Source: Sapria himalayana
Taxonomy: Eukaryota > Streptophyta > Magnoliopsida > Malpighiales > Rafflesiaceae
NCBI GenBank assembly: GCA_029783825.1
Contig: JAREIK010002048.1
Location: 1 to 64,000, forward strand
Length of the DNA: 64,000 nt
Direction: 5' to 3'
Position 1 is the stretch's first letter. The number at the start of each line of letters is the position of its first letter. Under the pieces are notes generated by a model. It worked only from the letters and a program-made list of their open reading frames with translations. It had not been told where the DNA came from and ran no database searches. Below, piece by piece: positions 27,871 through 37,091 of the stretch. Made by a program: the position numbers and the translations under genes.

Positions 27871-28529
27871 ATATATACCTACGTATATACTTAGTATATA
27901 CGTACGTATAATACTACCGTATTTTATGTACAAATATACTGAGTATATTTGTACTCAGTATATATGTAAACATTATACTATAGTTTGTATCTACATATAC
28001 TATAGTAATATATGTACGAGTGAAATGCTTGTATATATTTACATATATATTGTAGTATTATATATTTATCAAAAGATAATTTTTTTATTTTGATTTGATT
28101 GAGTTGTTTAAATTTTTTACAGATATGGTACCGTATTATTCCCCATACAAAGCTTGTATAAGTGATGGGATTTTTCACTAGACATGATGTGTAGTGACTC
28201 TGACAGCTTTGTCACAACAAAAAAATGGTGAATGAAGGAGTAGAGGGAGAGAAAGCGACGTCAATGAATGGATAGATTATACTTTATGCACTGTCGGTAG
28301 ATACATTGACGAATAAGATGTAATAAAATTTATTGTTTTTTTGTTTTAATTATGTAAAATATTGTATTAGAATATGTTATTAAATGATTTTAGTTTGTGT
28401 TAATTATAAATTATCATTTATAGTTTCTATTTTTATTAAATTTAATATAAAAATATTAAATTATTTAATTAAAATAATTTAAAATAAATAAAATTCTGAA
28501 AATAGTTTTGAAATTAAAATAGCTAGAGA

Positions 28530-28996
28530 AAATTCCCTAGTAAATTTAGCTAGGGAAATATCCCATGCTAAATTTGAGGGAAAAATTCCTAGCTAAATTA
28601 GCTAGGGAATTTTTATTAGCTAATTTAGCTAGGGATATCTTTATTTTAGCAAGGGATTTTTTCGGTGCTAAATTTATTTAGCTAGGGACTATTTCCAACG
28701 CTAATATTTAGCGATGAGCACTATAGCTTGCGAATTATTCTATCATTATATCTAAATAGTAATATAAAATCTCATTTATCTTGCTAATTTAGCTAGAAAA
28801 ATTATTTTTTCTAGCTAGGGATTTTCCGTCGTTAAATTTTTAGCTAGGGACACTTTCCCTTGCTAAATTTTAGCGACAATAACTTTAGATAGGGAATTGA
28901 TCTGTTGTTAATCTCTCTTTATATCCCATTTAGTGATGAAAAATGCCCATTTAGCTAGGGAATTATCCCTATCCTTATGGGATTTTTCTTGTAGTG
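28530..28996. repeat. CACTA subterminal repeats and TIR of copy A
   Basis: Multiple copies of TAGCTAGGGA and TTAGCGAC-like motifs in both orientations run up to the terminal TTCTTGTAGTG. Such arrays near the ends are the usual transposase-binding regions of CACTA elements. The same motif set is at 40740-41060, 52552-53165 and 56728-56960. Confidence 0.85.
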
Positions 28997-29004
28997 AGGA
29001 ATCT

Positions 29005-29760
29005 GGATGAACAAATTCATGTTATCTTATGTAATCTTTAAAAATCATTCCTCCTAGTTTATCTGACTCAATGGAATATCTTCTAGTCCTTTTGGCTTAT
29101 GAAGCTAGGATTCCTGGACCTGTCCATTATAATTGGATGTATCATCTAGAAAGATAATATTAATTCACTAAATAAATTCTTTTCTAATATATATTTTTAT
29201 ATACAAAAATATGACTTGTAATTTTTAATAATCTTTTTGTAGATACTATAGGAAAATAAAGCATAAAATAATGAATAAGGCTCATGTATATGATTCCATA
29301 TCAATAGGTTATATTATGGATGAGGTTGCAAAATTCACATCATTCTATTTCAAAGAAGGAGATCCAACTTTTCCACTTAAGGAAGAGTGGAATGAAGTTT
29401 ATCTTTATGACAATGTGGATAATAATATGTTTGAAATTTTCAAGACTCCGGGTAAAACAATTGGTGTTGAAGGAAAATGGTATCTAATAGACTATTAATA
29501 TATTACAGCTCATCTATATGTCCTAATAAATTTTTCTGAGGTTCACCCATATTGGTATTGTTGTTATAATCAAAGATGTGGTGGGGGATGAAGACATCCT
29601 TTTAGTCGCATCTTTTAAGATGGATACTAGTGGAGATGTAGATGTTGATTAAAATTTAATTTATTATGAGGAAGAAACGAGTGATGAAGAGGAGTTTGAA
29701 AATCATGTTACTACATATGAAGAATAAGACAAACTAGATTTGGATAATTCTGATGAGAAT
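29005..29760 (+). pseudogene. TNP2-type CACTA transposase ORF, DUF4218 C-terminal remnant
   Basis: In broken frames the sequence reads IIPPSLSDSMEYLLVL, then GPVHYNWMYHLER. After an intron-like gap (about 29156-29243, ending TTTTTGTAG; the expected GT donor reads AT) it continues as YYRKIKHKIMNKAHV, SISIGYIMDEVAKFTSFYF and KWYLIDY-YITAHLYVLIN. This is the order seen in DUF4218: P-x-Q-Y-R-W-M-Y-P-F-E-R followed by N-x-A-x-x-E-x-S-I-x-x-x-Y-x-x-E-E. The reading frame ends in an acidic tail (YYEEETSDEEEFE) near 29690. Stops at 29496 and later make it non-functional. The transposase core lies upstream in the family and is missing. Confidence 0.8.
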
Positions 29761-29837
29761 TAGTAGGCAATGTGTTTTATGTTATTTTAATTATTAATCA
29801 TTTTGTTTAGTTTCATTCTCTTATGTATTTTTTTTCG

Positions 29838-31516
29838 ATATGGCATGTGGATGAGGTAGAGGCAGCACATTGCAAAGGTCGTATGAGTTATGGTATAGGC
29901 AGCACGACCTTAGGTATGCTCGAAATTAGTAGAGGGTCATGGGTGGATGAGACGTCATATTAGACAGAGATGGTTGTGAATGTACAATAGTAGCAGCATC
30001 AACTGACTAATCCACATAATAGTCCTGAGATTTTGATGAATGATCAAAAGACAAGGGAGAGAGAGGAGGGAGAGGATGGAGATGTTGGAGAGTTTTCCAT
30101 AGCGTACCATACTGATGAGATACTCCCTATTGCTCAATTTGATCAGACAATTGATAATCCGTAAGATATAAAACTTAACAAATTATTCATCAATTTTTTA
30201 TTTTATTTCTTACTTGCTAATAAATTTTTTATTGCATAATGAAGTTAGAGCCATCTTGTTCCATTTCTAGGGTTCTAAGGTCAATTTTGAGAAAGTCCTT
30301 TAAACCTAATGGACATAATTGGAAGTCACTCAAACATAGAGACCAATTGATGATTTGGAGAGAATTTAAGGTAAATATTACTACCTAAAAATGTTTATAT
30401 TTTTTATTTATTCTTGTGTTCATTGATTAAAAATTGTTTATTTATGGATGCAGAAAGTTTATAGGTAGACACAGCCAAAGGAGGCGGTCAAAAGAGTGGC
30501 AATCGCCACTCTTTTGGAACATTTGAATTATAGGAAGAAGTGATAAAAAGAGTGGTAATCGTCACTCAGAGCTAGCTAGAAAGGGTAGTGGCATGTCTAC
30601 ACACACTTGTAGATCTTGCTCTATGCGTGAGCATGAACGAGCATTGGTATTATTTCTAATTTATACTTTTTATGTTTATTACTTTGTGAATTGTGTTCAA
30701 TTATACCTAAATTTCATTTCTCATTAAGAATTTTTTTTCAATATAATTAACGTATGCTCCTCACTTATTGAGATACATGCACACGAAGGCTCCTGATGAT
30801 CAGACTTTCATTGATCAGAGATCTCATGCAGCAAATGTAAGTTTATATAAAAAATTCATTTTTCTTTTTTTTGTTTGAATATAAATTGAAATACTTTTCG
30901 TAGATTTTTTATTGGGAGAGATATGAGAAAAATGTTAGATGCTGCGACTCAAGAGTATTCATAGTCTACTTCAGGTTCATGTTATGGTGCAACAGGTAGT
31001 TCTCATCATCAGCTCCACCAGTTGATACGAATCAGAATTGGTATGTGGCTATTGATGGCAAGGAGAAGATGCCCGGTCTATGACATTGGTTGACGACATC
31101 ATCATTCTACTTGCAAAGACAACTAGACTGTAAAGCTGAATTTTTAGGACCAGTTTTGAATTTGTTCTCGAAGATGGAGGAATTTCAGGACTTGATGCAA
31201 ATTTCGATACTATTTCAGTAGGCCGATACCGAGTGACATATGATTGACTATAAGGATGATAGGGATGAGTTGCGTATGCATTTTTGACTGGCTTACAAAG
31301 ATGTTTTCGGAAAGAGGATTGTAGTTCAACCCTAATGATCTACCTCATATTGTTCGGTGTAATGCTCCAGCTACCACAACTACTCCATCACCTATAGTAG
31401 CACCTACATACCCACATCAAGACTAGCAGTAGAAGGTCTACCCTAGTACCGACATCTCACCGTGTGGACCAGAAATGTCACAGCATAATGATTATGATAC
31501 TAGGTTGGATGATTAA
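29838..31516 (+). pseudogene. Ptta/En-Spm-type (Transposase_24-like) second CACTA gene remnant
   Basis: The start is probably the ATG at 29839 (M-A-C-G-stop-G-R-G-S). Exon-like pieces follow: 30238-30372 reads VLRSILRKSFKPNGHNWKSL then WREFK and ends at a GTAAAT donor; 30453-30640 yields KKSGNRHSELARKGSGMSTH in one frame; about 30778-30837 reads DDQTFIDQRSHAAN and ends at GTAAGT. The S-x-x-N-R...H-T-G-G and D-G-x-F-V-D-x-R-S pattern is that of the plant Ptta/En/Spm family (PF03004). A Thr/Pro-rich tail ends at about 31516. Multiple stops. It follows the DUF4218 remnant by about 80 bp, as the second gene does in CACTA elements. Confidence 0.7.
30490..30515. repeat. perfect 11-bp stem inverted repeat with 4-nt loop
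   Basis: AAAAGAGTGGC, loop AATC, then GCCACTCTTTT. A second, imperfect copy (AAAAAGAGTGGTAATCGTCACTC) follows at about 30545-30567. Both lie inside the Ptta remnant. Confidence 0.85.
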
Positions 31517-31749
31517 GTGTATTGCACACATTTTTTTTCAATGCCTTAAACTTTGATTTTAGATTTTATTTTTTTTATTTTCTCTTGATGTTTTTAATAT
31601 ATATATGGAGTATATATAGTGGTTTGCTGGAGTTAATTGGATTTTTTTTGTCGTGTTATATGTATATGTTTCTGTAGCAACTACATCAAAACTAGAACAT
31701 AATTGGATTTTTTTATGTATTATATGTTCCAGTTTCTGCAGTAACTGCA

Positions 31750-32542
31750 GAAAAACTGCAAAAAAAAATTTGGTTGGTAATTACTGACCAAATAGGGACC
31801 AAAACCGACCACAATTTTTTAATATTAATGGTCGGTAAATGATTACCAAATGGTCGGTAATATTTTTAGAGATCAATTACCTACCAATGATTTTAAAAGA
31901 TTTTTGGTCAATTTTTGTCTCAATTTTTTAGGTTATTACCGACTATTTTGTGACCATTTACTGACCTAATACTTTTGGTCAGAAAATGGTTGGAATATAT
32001 TCGGAAATGGTTGCAATATAGTTGAAAATTATTTGTCGGTAAATGATTTGTAAATTGTAGGTAATTACCGACATTTGGAGACCATTTACCGACCTAATGT
32101 TTTTGGTCAGAAAATGGTCAGAATATCATCGAATATTGGTTGTTGTAATTGGCCTCAAAATGATTAGTTATTACCGACCATTTTGAGTCCATAAAATGAC
32201 TAAGTGCTTTTGGTCAGAAAATAGTTGGAATTTAGTCGGTAATTATTTGTCGGTGAATGGTCTGTAAATGGTCATTAATTACCGACCATTTAGAGACCAT
32301 GTACTGTAATTAATTTGGTCAGAAAATTGTAGGAATATAGTCGGTAAATGTTTGTCGGTTGAAGATTGGTAAATGGTCGGTAATTTACCGATCTACTGAT
32401 TTTTTATCGTTAAAAAATTTAGCGACGAGCAGAATTACGACCAATGATTTTGGAGGTAAATGGTTGCTATTTGGTTTCCAACCAAAAAAATCGAAATTAG
32501 CGACCAAAAAATTAGTCGATAATTCAGTAAATTTTAGTAGTA
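31750..32542. repeat. CACTA subterminal repeats of GGTCGGTAA/TTACCGACC type, ending at a degenerate TIR
   Basis: Motifs such as GGTCGGTAA, ATTACCGACCA and TTGGTCAGAAAATGGT recur many times in both orientations. The last part contains TAGCGACCAAAAAATTAGTCG and ends TTTTAGTAGTAA, a decayed CACTACTAAAA terminus. Confidence 0.8.
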
Positions 32543-33290
32543 ATTATATAATTGAAGTGCCTATTGTTGTGCCATATTACCATGCACGCTGTCAACAAAA
32601 ACATTACTCCACGACTATAATGCCTATTGTGCAATTGAGGTGCCTACTACCATGCACAAACTCTCTTATCATGCATAACCATGCAAATCCTCTTTATGAG
32701 TAGATGCTCATCCACATAGTATGTGATGGCAGTATATGGGGCGTTACTACAGCATGTATGCCCATGTCCCCTGTGTTGGCACAATGTATGTTCTCTCATT
32801 TTTTAGATTTTGAACCCTTACATGACTCAAGGTTTGATTTCCTTAGAGTTTTGGCTTTGATACTATGCATAATTCTATGCCAAACATAAAACTTGATGAA
32901 AAACACATAGTAAAAAATTACAAGCAATCCTCTCATATAATATAATGGGCCAATGAATTGAAGCAGTCTAGATGTTAGGTGCTTCCATCAATAATAACAT
33001 AAAAATAATAAAATAAGTAAAAAACACAAAAGATATGATTATAAACTATAATAATTAGTATTAATTAATATATTGTTATTTTTCTGTAATATTAATATGG
33101 TAATATTAGTTAAGAATGGGTTCAATAAAATTTGTGAGAAACTTTGAGTCAAAATCCATGAACAATGAAGTGTCTCACACATTATATGGCTTTAGTTGTT
33201 TGATTTGTAAGCTATTACAGCATTCCATTCCTGACTATTCTTTGTGCTGTGTTTACATGTTACACTCATAACATTTACCATTTTTTGTAG
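32543..33290. other. non-coding stretch with a degenerate PBS-like motif
   Basis: No gene seen. TTTTGGCTTTGATACTATG at about 32849-32867 resembles the reverse complement of the initiator-tRNA-Met primer-binding site (TGGTATCAGAGC) of copia-type elements and recurs at 36837-36855. The rest is AT-rich. Confidence 0.4.
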
Positions 33291-34247
33291 AATAGCCAGA
33301 ACATTAGCAGCTTATTATTGACTCAGGTACTTTGCCACCTACACCGAGATGGATCTACTTTTGGGTAGTGAATAGCATCCTAAGATGGGCAGCTGATGCA
33401 ATCACCAACCTTGCCATGAGAATAGCAACCATCAAAACTTATATTAGGTTCTATTTTTAATGCAATTGCTTTTGGCAATGTGCACAATGCTTTCTATTAA
33501 TGAGTTATTTTTCAGGATGAATGTTAGGATACCACCTCTAGTTGAATTGTTGGATTTCTTTGACGTTAAAGTTTAAAGGGCATCTGAAGGGGCACTAAGG
33601 AACATTAGCTTGCAAGAATGACCAGAATAAAAATCAGGTAATGTTCCTTATTGAGATTGCTGATTTTTTTATCATTTACTTTGCCATGGGAAAATAATGC
33701 ATTTTTTGACTTTTAAGATTATCGAGTGCAATGCTCTTCCTATTATCATCTTAATGTTGGTGCTCAGAAGATGCTACATACATTATGAAGTGTGTTACTT
33801 ACTTAAAAATTGACATCTCAATTAATTTTTAGTTATCACTATTCTGAAATTTTGATCTTGGCCTTTGTTTTCTTATATGGACCAATTATTTTTGTTGTTG
33901 TAGGTAGGTGTGATTGGAAATTTGGTTCATTCATCTCCAAACATTAAGAAAGAAGTTCTATCTATTGGGACATGGTAGCTTGTTGTCAGTTTGCTTAGGT
34001 CCTTCCATTTGTAGGCATTTTGTGAAAAATTGAATCTCTTTTCATATGTATCTGATCAAATTATATATTTTATATCATTATCTAAAGTACTATTTGTATT
34101 TACTTTGATTACTATAATTTTGATAATTTAAATTTGCTTTAATAATTCTATAAAGGTTTTACTGATAAATAGGTCATGTTGCCCTGAGCGCCAAAGGAAA
34201 GCTGCTTTACCATGGGATAGTTTGTGGTAACTGATTCGGATTGCAAG
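33291..34247 (+). pseudogene. armadillo-repeat (ARIA/ABAP1-like) gene fragment with introns kept
   Basis: Five exon-like blocks match the conserved armadillo array of plant ARM-BTB proteins, in order. 33291-33447: PEH-QLIIDSGTLP...VVNSILRWAADAITNLA. 33516-33637: RIPPLVELLDFFDVKV, then after a shift LACKNDQNKNQ. 33718-33789: IIECNALPIIILML...HYE. 33904-33998: VGVIGNLVHSSPNIKKEVL. 34173-34247: CPERQRKAAL...VTDSDCK. The blocks are separated by introns with AG acceptors and mostly GT donors (GTTCTA, GTAATG, GTGTGT, GTAAGC). Stops and shifts occur in most exons (for example TAA in block 2 and TAG in block 4). The BTB domain and both ends are absent. Because introns remain, this is a genomic fragment (captured or left behind), not a retrocopy. 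Confidence 0.85.
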
Positions 34248-35939
34248 GTAAGCATATGTTGATATTTCCTTAACTTTTATTATTTTCAGGTTTAGATATA
34301 AATCATTATATGAGAATTTTTAAGATTTTTTTTTGTTTGGATTCATGTTTTGTGCTTAAGTACGAGGAAAGATGATCATAGTAAAAATGATGCTCCAAAT
34401 AATTGTTATGTATTCTTGTATTCATGTATTAACTAAATAATTAAAAAATATATTGTGTAATATAGTACCTTTGATTCATCATAGATTCTATATGTTTTTC
34501 ACCATTTGTCATTGACTGTGGATGTCAGGTCTTGTATCACAATTCTAGAGTTTTGATGAAGTGACACAGTCCTTAGGGGAGTCTTATGAGCATTTTATCA
34601 TGGATATGAGTCTCTAACTAGTTCAACATGGCATGATCATGTATGGCATGAAACCGTGGGATTTTTAACTGAGCCTCATTTAGTGGCCCCATATGCCATT
34701 TGTGGTTGGGTGTGGGCCTAGCCCAATGAGCTACTTGTGACCCAGTACTCTTGCCCCAAGCATTGTTTGTGCTAGGGTCATGGTCAAACCAATTGTGACT
34801 CATTACCCATGACAATGTGGCATGTGCATTAGCTACTTTGGTCCTTGGCATGAGTTGTTTTTTGGGAACTCATCACTCATGACCTAATAAACTGACCCAA
34901 TTATTTTGTTAAATGGCTAATTCATCACTAAGCATGTTTAATATAAATAGAAAACAACAATTATACCATACAATAGTGGTTGTGTGTTTTGTAGGTAGCA
35001 AAATATTTTTGTAAGATGAAAATTATATATCATTGTTTAAAAGCTATAGGTCTCTTGTTCGATACTAATTAGATGAAATTTTGGGCCCAAACACATTGGG
35101 GTGCATGCCAAGCACGTCACAGTTCTTGGAGGCAAGCCTGGCATGGCCCGCGGCCCAAACATTACCCAGGTTTGGGTTGGTTGGTTCAGGTCAGATCGGT
35201 CGAATTTTATGAAAATTCGGGTTTCTTGCACTGTGCTGTCGTTGCCACCGTCCCCAATCGACCATTACACATGTCATCCCATGTCAGGCATGGCTCGGTG
35301 CATGATCATCTGTGCGTCGTGCCCAAGTGACTGGCTGTCACGTGGGCCAAAAACTCTCGGCACTACACGACCTGATCATACCCAGGGTTTGCTGGCACGG
35401 GTCGGGCTTAGCACTACACCGTATCATGCTTGGCTTTGGGTTGGGACTGGGCCGCACTCGCCCATTTGAAAACTATATATGAAATCTCTTTGATTTTTAT
35501 GGGTAAGATAATTAAGTTATTAACATCTCATAAATTATGTGTTTAGTGAGAATTTTATGTATTATATATTATATTCTTATAATTCATAAGCTCAATTGCT
35601 TAAACTTATAAAGACATATACTAATTAATAATATTTTATCTAATAAATGCTATGCATCATTAGATTAATATATATTTTATTATTTAATTTAATTACTCTA
35701 TTCGTTCTTTCTTACGTATTTTTGAGTTTTGTAATTCTTCTAGTAAAACTTAACATAAATTTCTAGTTAATTAAATATTATAGATATACATTAGATCCAT
35801 ATAATGAATTAAATTTTGTATGTAGTTGCATAAATATTAATGCACCGAATCTTATAAGAATTTTGAATTTAAAATATTTGTATGCGAATATTACTAAGAT
35901 GACTAATCATTTGTGAAATTTTTTTATTATTTGTATTTG
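34248..35939. other. AT-rich spacer containing a GC-rich island at about 35080-35470
   Basis: 34248-35075 shows no gene; the minus-strand open frame near 34618-34851 has no recognisable motif. 35080-35470 is much richer in G and C than its surroundings (runs such as GGCCCGCGGCCCAAAC and GGGCCGCACTCGCCC) and carries overlapping open frames in several phases with no family resemblance that I recognise. It may be a fragment of another transposable element. 35471-35939 is AT-rich and empty. Confidence 0.5.
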
Positions 35940-36111
35940 TTGGAGGTCATGTCTTTTTTCAATATAAGCATCTGTGTCCAAGGTATTGAGTTCGAGACTT
36001 ATCATATGTATTCTTTAAATTTTGATGGTAAGACATTGATATATGAACTTCTCCCAGACCTTATGCTAAAATAGAAGGCTTGTACACTAAGTACGATCTT
36101 TATATAATGAA
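35940..36111 (+). mobile_element. SINE-like element (tRNA-derived)
   Basis: GTTCGAGAC at 35990-35998 fits the RNA polymerase III B-box consensus (GWTCRANNC). Downstream, CCCAGACCTTATGCTA and GCTTGTACACTAAGTACGA followed by TCTTTATATAATG resemble the conserved 3' body of plant tRNA-derived SINEs (CCAGACCCTGCGC...GTGCAC-GGGTACGACCTTT). The A box is not clear and no target-site duplication was established. Confidence 0.55.
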
Positions 36112-36530
36112 CTAAATATTTTAAATGATGCAGAGAAACCTTTCTTCTCTAGTGTCTTTTCCTCAGTAATCAAAATATTTAGTATTAATAGTCACACTTA
36201 AATTGTATGGACAAATTCTAATATGATAGATAAAAAAAAATACTAAATGAGAAATAAAATCTAGTCAAATATAAATATTTAAACAATATATAACTTTAAA
36301 ACTAGTACTGGAGTACTAGATGAGTCATCTAAGAAGATATGTTAAATAATTTACAAAAAAATGGTGCATTTGACCCTTATAATTTATGTTTGGTATAATT
36401 ATAATTGGATGCACTTCATCTTGATATTTTTTGTATATATAACTAATAATTGATGATAAAAAATTTTAGGCTGATAATTAGTTGAGATCTTTACTAAATT
36501 GAACAAGATTTTAAAATTTTTATATGTTAG

Positions 36531-36889
36531 TGAGAAATATATCCCACTTTTTATCATATAATTTCAAGAATAAATTTTGTTATATTGTAATAAAAATATT
36601 AAAAGTGTTTGCACATTCAAATTCAAGCCACACACTCAAAAATTTGTATTCTATAAGATTTTTGTATTGACACCATGCTGAGAAACAATGCAAAATAAAA
36701 AAAGAGTATTTGAGAAATATGTCCAACTTTTTATCATATAATTTCAAAATTATTTTTTGTTATATTGTAATAAATATTAAATGTTTCTGCACATTCAAAA
36801 TGCAAGCCACTCACTCAAGAATTTGTATTCTATAAGATTTTGGCTTTGATACTATGTTGAGAAACAATGCAAAATAAAAGAAGATTATT
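36531..36889. repeat. tandem duplication of about 180 bp
   Basis: The block beginning TGAGAAATAT starts at 36531 and 36711. Both copies share CTTTTTATCATATAATTTCA, TTGTATTCTATAAGATTTT and GAGAAACAATGCAAAATAAA. The second half of each unit carries the LTR/PBS-like motif. Confidence 0.88.
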
Positions 36890-37091
36890 TGAAAATCGCA
36901 TAACAAAATGTGTACAAGCTAATCCCTTATATAAGGGACTATCGAATTATGTTATCCCATAGGTTGAATGCTCTTTATCATATGCAAGAAAAAAATAAAA
37001 TAAAAGAAAGAAACAATTGTAAATCACAACAAACTAGATCAATATTATTTGCACTCATAGTATTTTTAGTTACATATTAGATTTTCCAACA
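36855..37091 (-). mobile_element. degenerate LTR with adjacent PBS-like motif
   Basis: On the minus strand the segment begins TGTTGGAAAATCTAATATG and ends CTCAACA, i.e. TG...CA ends over about 237 bp. It is followed by TAGTATCAAAGCC, a mutated copy of the initiator-Met tRNA binding site TGGTATCAGAGCC. A TATA-like CCCTTATATAAGGG lies near 36928. No gag or pol coding sequence is present to the left and no second complete LTR was found. Confidence 0.5.

Larger units (their letters stand above)
22640..28996 (-). mobile_element. CACTA copy A, internally deleted; TIR end at 28996
   Basis: The right terminus reads TTCTTGTAGTG at 28986-28996, which is CACTACAAGAA on the other strand. Going inward, the sequence matches copy B (from 56728) in inverted orientation: subterminal TAGCTAGGGA/TAGCGACGGA motifs, the segment around 28020-28200, a palindromic minisatellite, the segment 26161-26780, then 25870-26110. 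The B-specific 4.7 kb with transposase genes (about 58470-63160) is missing here; the junction lies near 26115-26125. The left end was not found. 22640 is only where the repeat type shared with B begins. This copy has no transposase and would be non-autonomous. Confidence 0.75.
28997..32542 (+). mobile_element. 3' half of an older CACTA element (II), truncated by copy A
   Basis: Directly after the end of copy A come the C-terminal part of a TNP2-type transposase ORF (DUF4218), a Ptta-type second gene, then a subterminal array of GGTCGGTAA/TTACCGACC motifs. The element ends at about 32542 with TTTTAGTAGT, close to the reversed CACTACTAAAA end of other plant CACTA families. Its 5' half is not adjacent; copy A sits inside its transposase gene. 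This is a different CACTA family from A/B. Confidence 0.75.

Noticed and set aside
27442..27911. Gly/Ser-rich or Val/Ala-rich secreted protein
   Set aside because: Both strands and several frames are open over a triplet repeat. The segment is missing from the homologous copy B, and there is no convincing signal peptide or domain.
35037..35469. Overlapping open frames in the GC-rich island
   Set aside because: They overlap each other on both strands, show no motif, and high GC alone explains the lack of stops.
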